Source: Desulfobacteraceae bacterium
GTDB taxonomy: Bacteria; Desulfobacterota; Desulfobacteria; Desulfobacterales; UBA5616
Direction of reading: 5' to 3'
Length of the DNA stretch: 11,725 nucleotides
Assembly: GCA_030620375.1 (NCBI GenBank)
Contig: JAUXEW010000067.1
Location: 1-11,725 of the forward strand
Shown: positions 1-6,324 of the stretch, in pieces
Numbering within the stretch: the stretch's first letter is position 1
Layout of the letters: every line of letters starts with the position of its first letter
Position numbers and translations under genes: made by a program
The notes under the pieces: model-generated
Database searches by the model: none
What the model was told of the DNA's origin: nothing
The model's input: the letters and a program-made list of their open reading frames with translations, nothing else

Positions 1-348
1 CTGAACCAGCGGTTCTACCTTCTCCTCGCTGTCCACTATAAATTCGATGTTGTTTCGGGTGGTAAACCGGATGTGTCCGTCACAGTGTTTCTCCGCAATA
101 TCACAGATTTCACGGATATGCGTGGTAGTCATGAGACGAGCGCCGCCGCATCGTACCGTATAAGCTTTGTCTCCGGTTTCTGAGACATGAAACAGAATGC
201 CGGGTTTCATGAATTCATGATAAAGCCATTTACCCTTATTTTTTGCAATGATCGGATGGTAAAATTCGTCAAATTTTCTCGGACCAATATCGGTGATCCG
301 GTCTTCCATGGGTTTGTCCGGATTGTAACCTGAAGATATAAATGCCAT
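1..348 (-). CDS. dsrB: Dissimilatory sulfite reductase beta subunit, N-terminal part (cut by left edge)
   Basis: This is the start of DsrB, the partner of DsrA in the cytoplasmic enzyme that reduces sulfite in sulfate respiration. Only the first 116 codons are in the window; full DsrB proteins are roughly 380 residues, so the siroheme-cluster cysteines and the ferredoxin domain lie beyond the left edge. The visible part is typical of the family: an N-terminus beginning MAFISSGYNP, the segment GPRKFDEFYHP at about residues 22-32, KPGILFHVSETGD at 48-60, and the substrate-side stretch VRCGGARLMTT at 65-75 followed by RFTTRNNIEF at 94-103. The ATG start is supported by an AGGAGGGG ribosome binding site that overlaps the dsrA stop codon. 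Only 13 nt separate the two genes, so they are co-transcribed and probably translationally linked. Family assignment is secure; completeness cannot be judged. Confidence 0.96.
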   Translation of the reverse strand, partial: MAFISSGYNPDKPMEDRITDIGPRKFDEFYHPIIAKNKGKWLYHEFMKPGILFHVSETGDKAYTVRCGGARLMTTTHIREICDIAEKHCDGHIRFTTRNNIEFIVDSEEKVEPLVQ

Positions 349-361
349 AATGATTCCCCTC

Positions 362-1678
362 CTATCTCTGATGGTGTTTTCTGTATTCGGTGACGTCACG
401 ATCCCATCCGCCCGTAACTTCATCTTCTTTCCAGAAGATATATGGATTGGATCTCGGTTCCTGGATCATCTGCGGTACCGGGTCTACGCCTAAAACTTCG
501 ATCAGTTTCTGGAAGCCCTGACGTTTCATCAGTTCCCCGAGTCGCTCGCGGTTCTTCCCTTCTTCCATCCACCAATCCCAGACGGGTTCGATCACGTTCT
601 CTTTGATTTCCGTGTAAGGCGCTTCCACCTTCATGAATGGAACGATCAATGACCCCATTTGAGCACCGTCGAGGATCGGCGCCTTTGCACCGGCCAAGAT
701 TGAAACACCGCGGTCATTACCAATTTTTAAGGCTCTGGGCATGACGTTGATGCAGTGCATACAACGGGTACATTCTTTATTGTCGATCATTAATTTTCCG
801 TCTTCCATCCACATGCACCCAGTGGGGCACAGATCGATGACCTCTTTCTGAATGTCAAACGGGCCCCAGTCACGACCGGAATGGGCGCCGGCATTGGAAG
901 GTAATTCTCCACCGATATAGGCCTGAACCGCTTCCTGGTCTATCGGGATTTCATCTCTCCAGGTCCCGATAAAGGATAAGTCGGAACGAGCGATAGATGC
1001 CACACAGCAGTTGGGGCACCCGTCAAACTTAAACTTAAATTTATACGGAAAGGCGGGCCGATGGAGCTCGTCCTGGTATTCTATAGTCAGGTCATAACAG
1101 AGGGAATGGGTATCGTAGCAGGCATATTCACAACGTGCCTCGCCGATACAATCGGAAGGCGTTCTCAAGTTAGACCCCGAACCACCTAGGTCTTGATTGA
1201 ATGTATGGGTCAGTTCATAAAAGACTTCCTCAAGTTGGGGGGTTGTTGTACCGAGGAAAATAATATCTCCGGTCGACCCGTGCATGTTGGTGACACCGCT
1301 GCCTCTCAAATCCCAAAGGTCGCAAAGCTGCCTTAAGTATTTGGTTGTGTAAAATTTGCCACTCGGATGGTTGACACGCAAGGTATGAAAGTGCGCAACA
1401 CCGGGGAATTTTTCAGGCTGGTCGCAATATCGACCGATAACACCACCGCCATACCCGAATACACCAACGATTCCACCATGTTTCCAGTGGGTGGTTCCGT
1501 CTGAGAATGACAGCTCCAGAACGCCCAAAAGGTCTTCTACAACATCTTGGGGAATCTGAAATTCAATATTTTCTTCATTTTTTGCCCTTACTTCAGCCTG
1601 CTGTTTCAGATCGGACACGAAACTCGGCCATGGCCCAGATTCAAGCTGGTCTAACAAAGGGGTATCATGCTTTGCCAT
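362..1678 (-). CDS. dsrA: Dissimilatory sulfite reductase alpha subunit
   Basis: DsrA is the siroheme-containing alpha subunit of the alpha2beta2 enzyme that reduces sulfite with DsrC as co-substrate. The 438-residue length is normal. Cysteines 177, 183, 221 and 225 form the CX5C...CX3C set that binds the [4Fe-4S] cluster coupled to siroheme. An inserted ferredoxin domain supplies C284, C303, C306 and C309 (CPTGC, then ECTRCMHC) for the second cluster. The conserved C-terminus WWMEEGKNRERLGE and NPYIFWKE is present. Residue 224 is an extra cysteine (CPNCC) where other DsrA proteins carry Asp or Gly. The ATG is preceded by GGAGGTAAT at good spacing, and the MAKHDTP start matches the family. 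The sequence looks like the reductive type of Desulfobacterota, not the oxidative rDsr type, judged from overall resemblance and not from a tree. Confidence 0.98.
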   Translation of the reverse strand: MAKHDTPLLDQLESGPWPSFVSDLKQQAEVRAKNEENIEFQIPQDVVEDLLGVLELSFSDGTTHWKHGGIVGVFGYGGGVIGRYCDQPEKFPGVAHFHTLRVNHPSGKFYTTKYLRQLCDLWDLRGSGVTNMHGSTGDIIFLGTTTPQLEEVFYELTHTFNQDLGGSGSNLRTPSDCIGEARCEYACYDTHSLCYDLTIEYQDELHRPAFPYKFKFKFDGCPNCCVASIARSDLSFIGTWRDEIPIDQEAVQAYIGGELPSNAGAHSGRDWGPFDIQKEVIDLCPTGCMWMEDGKLMIDNKECTRCMHCINVMPRALKIGNDRGVSILAGAKAPILDGAQMGSLIVPFMKVEAPYTEIKENVIEPVWDWWMEEGKNRERLGELMKRQGFQKLIEVLGVDPVPQMIQEPRSNPYIFWKEDEVTGGWDRDVTEYRKHHQR

Positions 1679-1812
1679 ATTATTACCTCCATTTGGTTAA
1701 TAATTAATTTTGTCCTATTATCATATTTTAACATCCTTTGCTGGGCTGTTAAATTCACCTCCTCTCAAATTATATCTATATCAAATAAAATTGGCCTTTG
1801 ATTTTTTATAAA
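1679..1812 (-). other. Predicted dsrA 5' leader with an orphan Shine-Dalgarno-like sequence
   Basis: This is the untranslated stretch between the predicted start of transcription and dsrA. It contains the real dsrA ribosome binding site close to the ATG. About 80 nt upstream there is a second, stronger anti-16S match, GAGAGGAGGTGA (1766-1755), with no ATG, GTG or TTG at usable spacing after it. I see no known riboswitch fold and no convincing leader peptide. Its role, if any, is unknown. Confidence 0.35.
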
Positions 1813-1818
1813 AATGAA

Positions 1819-1847
1819 CATATAGAATTATTATTTTATCTTGTCAA
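1819..1847 (-). promoter_or_regulatory. Predicted sigma70-type promoter of dsrAB
   Basis: On the minus strand a perfect -35 box TTGACA (1847-1842) is followed after exactly 17 bp by TATATG (1824-1819), in a very AT-rich stretch. Transcription would start near 1812, giving a leader of about 134 nt before the dsrA ATG. The -35 match and ideal spacing make this the best promoter candidate in the window. The exact start is inferred. Confidence 0.7.
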
Positions 1848-1868
1848 TAAAAAATCAAAGTTTCCGCC

Positions 1869-1899
1869 AATTCTCGGCTATACTATAACATGCCGAATT
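1869..1899. repeat. Near-palindrome upstream of the dsrAB promoter, possible operator
   Basis: CGGC at 1875-1878 and GCCG at 1892-1895 form an inverted pair with 13 nt between them, flanked outside by AATT on both sides (1869-1872 and 1896-1899). One arm carries two extra bases, so the symmetry is imperfect. It lies about 28-50 bp upstream of the dsrAB -35 box, where an activator could bind. This is only a candidate. Confidence 0.25.
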
Positions 1900-1953
1900 T
1901 ATTTGTTTTAAAAAAACCCGGTGAAATCCTCAAAATAGCACGCTATTCCCGTT

Positions 1954-1976
1954 GTCACTATGACGGTTGCACCGTC
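1954..1976. repeat. Two overlapping perfect inverted repeats in the divergent dsrA/MFS region
   Basis: GTCA-CTA-TGAC (1954-1964) and GACGGT-TGC-ACCGTC (1962-1976) are perfect hairpin-type repeats sharing the bases GAC. There is no T-run after either on either strand, so they are not an obvious intrinsic terminator. They may be protein-binding sites or a small RNA hairpin. Otherwise the 479 bp between dsrA and the transporter gene holds only the promoter elements listed separately and a doubtful 38-codon ORF. Confidence 0.4.
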
Positions 1977-2117
1977 GGTTTCAAAATCGCTCAGGCCTTG
2001 CTCTGAACCAAAATCTACCATTTCTGGATGGACACTAGTTAAGAATCGAAACCGGAAAACCCTCTCATAAACTTTATTGACTTGAGGCCATAAAACCGAT
2101 AAGGTATCAGAATTAAA

Positions 2118-2123
2118 TATAAT
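2118..2123 (+). promoter_or_regulatory. Consensus -10 box upstream of the MFS transporter gene
   Basis: A perfect TATAAT lies 34 bp upstream of the transporter ATG and would start transcription near 2130. No good -35 box is found 16-18 bp upstream; the nearest TTGACT (2077-2082) and TTGAGG (2083-2088) are too far. If real, the promoter probably needs an activator. Confidence 0.35.
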
Positions 2124-2157
2124 TCTCTTCTTGAACCCTCAGTAAGGGAGATCCTCA

Positions 2158-3372
2158 ATGGATGAACCTGCAAAGATTACACCGTTGAAAATGGCGACAC
2201 TCGGTATCGGATGGTTCGGCATCAATTTTTTTTGGGCGTTTCATAGCACTACCATACCGCTGTTTTTAAAAAATTTCACGGGCTCAAAATTTATGATATC
2301 ACTTATCCTCTGCTTGCCCGGAGTGGCCGGTTGCATCATCCCTCCAATCGTCGGTTATTTTAGCGATCGGAGCATCAATCGGTTTGGAAAGCGTAAACCC
2401 TATATCTTTTTCGGTATGCTGGGCGTGTTTATCTGTCTATTGGGATTGCCTTTTGGAAAATCTTTTGGGTTTGTTGCCCTCATCTCAGGGGTGATGTACT
2501 TTGCTCTGCGTTTAGCCGAGACCCCTTATCTTTCCCTTCTTCCGGATATCACGCCGCCGCAGCAACGGGGTACTGCCAGCGGGACAATGAATCTGCTCGG
2601 CAGTGTCGGCTTGATTTTTTATTTTTTAATCGGTTCGCAAATCTGGGATGCAAATCCCACCGCAGTTTTCGTTATGGTGGCGCTTGTCACATATGGGTTT
2701 TCACTTATCGCGATTTTCCTTATAAAAGAACCGGCAATTTTACAGACGGAGGTAGAAAAAACAACCGGCCTTTCAGGAGCAAAAATTTTTGAATATATAA
2801 AAGGAATCATAGCGGAGAGCAATGTCTTAAAATTTTTTATCGCACAATTTTTCTGGTGGCTGGGTTTTTGGATGATTACATCTTTCCTCACCTTGTTTGT
2901 GGTTGAAGAACTGAACGTGGGAGAAGGCAAATCATTATTGGTATCCATGATATTTTCAATCGTAGCCTCTCTTTTTATGCTTCCCATGGGCATTTTAGGT
3001 GACCGGTTCGGACGAAAGGGAATCATCTCTTTTATGCTTGTCTTCTGGGCAATAGGCGGAGGTGTCATTGGGCTATCCCAAAATCTGTTGCATGCCATCA
3101 TCACGGTGGCTATTACGGGAATTCCTTACGCAGCGGTCATAGGGATCGGATACGCCTTTATGCTGGATCTCATTCCCCGGGAGCGAACCGCAGAATTTGT
3201 GGGATTTAGCGTTATTAGCGTTGCCGTCGCACAGATTTTCGGGCCGCTGATCGGGGGGAAGTTGATTGATATAATGGGCTATCGCTGGCTTTTTCCCACT
3301 GCGGGGTCGTTAATGGTCGTCGGTTTTGTCATCCTTCAGTTCGTCCGTTCTCGCCAGAATCAGAAAACGTAA
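2158..3372 (+). CDS. MFS transporter, SLC45/sucrose-carrier (GPH-like) type
   Basis: This is an integral inner-membrane secondary transporter of 404 residues, the usual size for a 12-helix MFS protein. The family signature between helices 2 and 3 is clear: GYFSDRSINRFGKRKP at residues 66-81, the form typical of SLC45 and plant SUC carriers. A second copy, GILGDRFGRKG at 278-288, sits between helices 8 and 9, marking the two homologous halves. A longer hydrophilic loop around residues 195-220 is the central cytoplasmic loop. The ATG is preceded by AAGGGAG at 7 nt. The substrate cannot be told from the sequence. Related proteins carry sugars, but the next genes handle CoA thioesters, so an organic acid or lipid-like compound is equally plausible. 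It is divergent from dsrA and separated from the CoA-transferase genes by about 300 bp, so it may be its own transcription unit. Confidence 0.85.
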   Translation: MDEPAKITPLKMATLGIGWFGINFFWAFHSTTIPLFLKNFTGSKFMISLILCLPGVAGCIIPPIVGYFSDRSINRFGKRKPYIFFGMLGVFICLLGLPFGKSFGFVALISGVMYFALRLAETPYLSLLPDITPPQQRGTASGTMNLLGSVGLIFYFLIGSQIWDANPTAVFVMVALVTYGFSLIAIFLIKEPAILQTEVEKTTGLSGAKIFEYIKGIIAESNVLKFFIAQFFWWLGFWMITSFLTLFVVEELNVGEGKSLLVSMIFSIVASLFMLPMGILGDRFGRKGIISFMLVFWAIGGGVIGLSQNLLHAIITVAITGIPYAAVIGIGYAFMLDLIPRERTAEFVGFSVISVAVAQIFGPLIGGKLIDIMGYRWLFPTAGSLMVVGFVILQFVRSRQNQKT

Positions 3373-3489
3373 CTTCTCAATAAGTTTGGGGAATAAGGGT
3401 TGTTTCCGTGAAAGTCGAAACTTAAAAAAAATCCGCTTTTTTTGCCGCAAGCGTAAAACCGCAAAGCTTCTTTGATCTTTACTTTTAGT
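3373..3489. other. Gene-free stretch after the transporter gene, with weak hairpins
   Basis: No gene is seen here. A run of eight A (3424-3431), then TCCGC, then seven T (3437-3443) could form an A-U hairpin. On the minus strand CGCTT/AAGCG followed by an eight-T run (3431-3424) resembles an intrinsic terminator, though no leftward gene lies nearby to need it. A plus-strand terminator for the transporter gene is not clear. Confidence 0.25.
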
Positions 3490-3537
3490 GGCCATTTAAA
3501 GTTTGACATAATATCTGCTCTTTGTCATAAAATGGCC
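3490..3537. repeat. Interrupted inverted repeat overlapping a promoter, possible operator
   Basis: GGCCATTT (3490-3497) pairs perfectly with AAATGGCC (3530-3537), and inside it TGACA (3504-3508) pairs with TGTCA (3523-3527). That gives 13 paired positions with an uneven internal loop and a 14-nt centre. The inner left arm is part of the TTGACA box and the right arm covers the -10 region, so a dimeric regulator bound here would block RNA polymerase. There is no T-run after it, so a terminator is unlikely. Confidence 0.5.
3503..3533 (+). promoter_or_regulatory. Predicted promoter of the CoA-transferase genes
   Basis: A perfect TTGACA (3503-3508) is followed by CATAAA after 17 bp (3526-3531) or TAAAAT after 19 bp (3528-3533). 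Transcription would begin near 3540, with a leader of about 135 nt before the first CoA-transferase gene. The overlap with an inverted repeat suggests regulation. Confidence 0.5.
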
Positions 3538-3675
3538 TTACAACGCTAAAGGCTTTACCCCAATTATGGTGTCTCATAAAAAATTCGGCGCAATTCTTTT
3601 CTATCCTTTCCCGATTCAGTCGATTTTGGATAGTGTATCATAATGGCGACAAACGCTCTCATTTGAGGAGGTGTG

Positions 3676-4446
3676 ATGAAAAACAAGGTATTTAGCAGCT
3701 TTGATGAGGCAGTAGCCGACATTTCAGACGGCGCCTCTATTGTCACTGAATGCTGGGGCTTGACGGGGATGTCTCAAAACCTTATCGCCGCCGTCAAGGA
3801 AAAAGGTGTGAAAGATCTAACCCTTATCACCCATAATTTCATACCGTTGGTGTTTTTTGGCGAAGGGGAGATAGCCAACCTCACCATTTTGCTCCCCCAG
3901 CTTAAGAAACTGATAACCCCCGTAGTCGGTCTGCAATATCTTGGCGCCGGCGCTTTTGTCCAAGAATATGTCGAAAAAGGGCTTGAAGTAGAGTTGACCA
4001 GCCACGGAACTCTTGCGTCGAGGCTCTATGCCGGGGCCGCCGGGCTTGGGGGCATCTATAATCCGGTCGGAGTGGGCACTATCTTAGAGGAGGGAAAAGA
4101 GAAACGGGAGATAGACGGGAAGGAGTTCATTCTTGAAAAACCCATCAGGCCGGACTATGCCTTTATCCGGGCTCACAAGGCGGATAAAATGGGAAACTTG
4201 ATTTACCGGGGCGTCTACCGGGCGGATCAGCCGGTGATGGCAATGGCCGCCAGGACAACCATTGCAGAGGTGGATGAAGTCGTAGAAATCGGAGAAATCG
4301 ATCCAGAGCATGTTGTCACACCGAGCGTATTCGTTGACCGTATCGTTAAAGTTCCCGATGATGCTTTTGGCAGTACCAAACGAATAAAGGAGATTATTGG
4401 TAAGATGGGAGAAAACGAGCTGATACGGTCGCTTTTGTTTAGATAG
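3676..4446 (+). CDS. CoA-transferase family I, subunit A
   Basis: This is the alpha subunit of a 3-oxoacid CoA-transferase-type enzyme (AtoD/ScoA/PcaI family), 256 residues, a slightly long but normal size. It moves CoA between a donor thioester and a free carboxylic acid in the cytoplasm. Family marks are the stretch LASRLYAGAAGLGGIYNP near residues 113-130 and the block KADKMGNLIYRG...MAMAARTTIAEVDEVVEIGEI at about 164-206. The N-terminal glycine-rich loop, usually GGFGLCGIPE, is altered to WGLTGMSQ at 27-34, so the substrate may be unusual. The ATG at 3676 follows GAGGAGG by 4 nt; a GTG at 3673 is in frame but almost touches the ribosome binding site, so I prefer the ATG. The B subunit follows in the same direction 54 nt later. 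The substrate is not known. Confidence 0.9.
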   Translation: MKNKVFSSFDEAVADISDGASIVTECWGLTGMSQNLIAAVKEKGVKDLTLITHNFIPLVFFGEGEIANLTILLPQLKKLITPVVGLQYLGAGAFVQEYVEKGLEVELTSHGTLASRLYAGAAGLGGIYNPVGVGTILEEGKEKREIDGKEFILEKPIRPDYAFIRAHKADKMGNLIYRGVYRADQPVMAMAARTTIAEVDEVVEIGEIDPEHVVTPSVFVDRIVKVPDDAFGSTKRIKEIIGKMGENELIRSLLFR

Positions 4447-4500
4447 TGTCCATTTTTTTGCCCTATTCGCAGACAAGTGCCGTTTGAGGAGGTAAAGCAA

Positions 4501-5169
4501 ATGAAAGAGAAGCTGGACAGAGAAGTTATCGCCATGAGGGCGGCCAAAGAATTAAAATATGGGGATTGCGTCAACCTTGGTATCGGCATCCCCAACCTTT
4601 GTGCACATTTTATTCCCGAGGGTGTCCTTTTTCAAACTGAGAACGGTGCCTTGGGCTATGGCCCCCTGATCAGGGAGGATGAGATAGAAAATGCAGAGCA
4701 GTATTATGTGGACGCCGGGGGAAAATTTTGGACACCTGTTCCGGGGATGTCTATTTTTGATATTGTTACATCATTTGCGATGATAAGGAGCGGGCGCCTG
4801 ACGACTATATTAGGTGGCCTGCAAGTTTCAGAAACAGGGGACCTTGCCAACTGGAGTACCGGCGGCGGAGCGTTAGGCGGGACTATCGGCGGCGGAATGG
4901 ACCTGGCAGTGGGAGCCAAAAAGGTAATTATCACCCTCGAACACACGACAAAAGAAGGTGCGCCGAAAATATTAACAAAATGCACTTATCCGTTAACAGC
5001 CCAAAAATGCGTTAACTTCGTGATTACCGATCTTGCCGTAATCGAAGTGACCGGATCCGGGTTGGTGCTTAAGGAGGTCGCTCCCGGCTGGACTGCCGAT
5101 GAGGTTCAGGCGTTAACCGAGCCCAGGCTCATACTGGCGGATGATCTTAAAGAGATCGATCTTGAATGA
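4501..5169 (+). CDS. CoA-transferase family I, subunit B (catalytic glutamate subunit)
   Basis: This is the beta subunit, 222 residues, of the AtoA/ScoB/PcaJ family. The catalytic glutamate that forms the glutamyl-CoA intermediate is E47 in QTENGALGYGP. The GIGIPN loop (28-32), the STGGGALGGTIGGGMDLAVGA region (about 119-139) and the C-terminal ITDLAVIEV...LKEVAPG block are all as expected. Keeping the ENG glutamate argues for a true transferase and against hydrolase-like relatives such as IpdAB. An in-frame GTG at 4477 lies upstream, but TGAGGAGG (4484-4491) sits between it and the ATG at 4501 with a 9-nt gap, so the ATG is the start. It forms an operon with subunit A. In context the pair probably activates the acid that the transporter imports, but this is inferred. 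Confidence 0.92.
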   Translation: MKEKLDREVIAMRAAKELKYGDCVNLGIGIPNLCAHFIPEGVLFQTENGALGYGPLIREDEIENAEQYYVDAGGKFWTPVPGMSIFDIVTSFAMIRSGRLTTILGGLQVSETGDLANWSTGGGALGGTIGGGMDLAVGAKKVIITLEHTTKEGAPKILTKCTYPLTAQKCVNFVITDLAVIEVTGSGLVLKEVAPGWTADEVQALTEPRLILADDLKEIDLE

Positions 5170-5179
5170 GATGTTCAAT

Positions 5180-5213
5180 TTATCCGCCTTTCCCTTATCC
5201 GCCATATCCTTAT
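5180..5213 (+). repeat. Short direct repeat with 15-bp period
   Basis: TTATCCGCC occurs at 5180-5188 and 5195-5203, and TTAT recurs at 5210, all in 15-bp steps. The repeat lies between the CoA-transferase and kinase genes, just upstream of a possible promoter. It might be a regulator site or chance. Confidence 0.3.
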
Positions 5214-5230
5214 TTTTCTGATCTGAGCGT

Positions 5231-5259
5231 TTCAAATTTCGGAAATGGTTAAACATAAT
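5231..5259 (+). promoter_or_regulatory. Possible promoter of the kinase gene cluster
   Basis: TTCAAA (5231-5236) and CATAAT (5254-5259) are separated by 17 bp and match the sigma70 consensus at nine of twelve positions. Transcription would start near 5266, about 15 nt before the kinase ATG. Read-through from the CoA-transferase genes 112 bp upstream is an alternative. Confidence 0.35.
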
Positions 5260-5281
5260 AATATTTTTTAAGGGAAATCAA

Positions 5282-6319
5282 ATGATTAAAGACAACCCTT
5301 TATTTGCCGCTTACCTGGCTGAAAAATTAGGGGCGGATGAACTTTCCATTACCAGTGATTGGCAAAATACAGAAGGCTGGTCTATGGAAACTTTCAGCCT
5401 TGGCCTGAAGTATTTCAAAGAAGCCAAACTGGTTGAATCTGAAATCATTTTGCGTCGCGAACCCATCGGCGGTTTATTGGAACCTTACGACGTATCCGTA
5501 GAATACAAAGTCCTCTCCGCCCTTCAAGATACAGGCATTGCCGTACCGAAAACCTATTGGTACGAACCGGACCCTGCTGTTTTCGAACGGGCGTTTTATG
5601 CAATGGAAAAAATAGACGGCGACGTCTTTACGGTCTCTCCTCGTGCCGAGGAAGAAGGATTCCCCGACGATGTTCAACGAGCCGGTTTAGCTGACGATTT
5701 TATGTCCAATATCATCGCTCTGCACACCTGCGACTGGAAATCACGGGGGTTGGATTTTTTGGGCGTTCCCGGACCGGGCAAAGGGTCGGCCCTGGCACAG
5801 GTCGAGTACTGGGAGAAAGTGATTGATCGTACGGGTTACCGTAATCATCCTCTTGCCGTGTTGTCCACCAATTGGCTAAAGGTAAATGCTCCGGAAAACG
5901 AGAAGGTCGTTGTTGTTCATGGAGACTATCGGACGGGAAATTATATTGCCAAAGATAACCGTATTAAAGCCATATTGGATTGGGAAATGGTACATCTGGG
6001 CGATCCTCATGAAGACTTGGCCTATATTTTTATTTCGGTGTGGCGATCCCCTCCTCCATATAACCGGATCAGTCATCTGGTTGCTGAAGAAGAATTTATC
6101 AAAAGATACGAAACTGAAACCGGGATAGAAGTCGATCGGAAAAAATTAGGGTACTATGATGTTATGATCGCATATAAAGTAATCGGCATTGCATTTACCG
6201 CCGCTTATAGTTTTACCACAAAGGTAAACCCGGATGTTCGTCCCGGTGTATTCGGACAGACCATGGACAAATACCTGGCATTATTGGCCCAGGCATTAAA
6301 CACCCAATTGGAGTCTTGA
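5282..6319 (+). CDS. APH-fold phosphotransferase, ACAD10/11-LvaA-like acyl-CoA hydroxyl kinase
   Basis: This 345-residue protein has the aminoglycoside-phosphotransferase/choline-kinase fold. The catalytic loop HGDYRTGN (213-220) holds the base D215 and metal-binding N220, and DWE (233-235) supplies the second metal aspartate D233, followed by LGDPHEDLAY. The N-terminal part has ILRREP (56-61), with arginine where many kinases have the ATP lysine, then EYKVLSAL (74-81). These are marks of the stand-alone relatives of the kinase domain of ACAD10/ACAD11 and of Pseudomonas LvaA. Characterised members phosphorylate 4-hydroxyacyl-CoAs, not antibiotics. It ends 5 nt before the next start codon, showing close co-translation. 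A CoA-transferase just upstream could provide its acyl-CoA substrate. The family is secure; the substrate is inferred. A true antibiotic-resistance role is unlikely. Confidence 0.85.
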   Translation: MIKDNPLFAAYLAEKLGADELSITSDWQNTEGWSMETFSLGLKYFKEAKLVESEIILRREPIGGLLEPYDVSVEYKVLSALQDTGIAVPKTYWYEPDPAVFERAFYAMEKIDGDVFTVSPRAEEEGFPDDVQRAGLADDFMSNIIALHTCDWKSRGLDFLGVPGPGKGSALAQVEYWEKVIDRTGYRNHPLAVLSTNWLKVNAPENEKVVVVHGDYRTGNYIAKDNRIKAILDWEMVHLGDPHEDLAYIFISVWRSPPPYNRISHLVAEEEFIKRYETETGIEVDRKKLGYYDVMIAYKVIGIAFTAAYSFTTKVNPDVRPGVFGQTMDKYLALLAQALNTQLES

Positions 6320-6324
6320 ATAAC

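Noticed and set aside
1754..1766. GAGAGGAGGTGAA in the dsrA leader as the ribosome binding site of a leader peptide
   Set aside because: The only nearby start, a GTG at 1758, is inside the motif itself, and the resulting frame is not that of dsrA and gives an unremarkable peptide.
1890..2006. Plus-strand 38-codon ORF as a gene
   Set aside because: No ribosome binding site and no recognisable family; kept only as a low-interest observation.
2619..3104. Minus-strand open frame of 161 codons inside the transporter gene
   Set aside because: It is an antisense shadow of a well-supported MFS coding sequence, with no ribosome binding site or family features.
4084..4595. Two long minus-strand open frames across the CoA-transferase genes
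   Set aside because: Both are antisense to clearly coding frames with family motifs; their translations show no recognisable domain.
5282..6319. Aminoglycoside resistance phosphotransferase
   Set aside because: The fold is shared, but the RREP and EYKVLSAL signatures and the CoA-transferase neighbourhood fit the ACAD10/11-LvaA group of acyl-CoA kinases.
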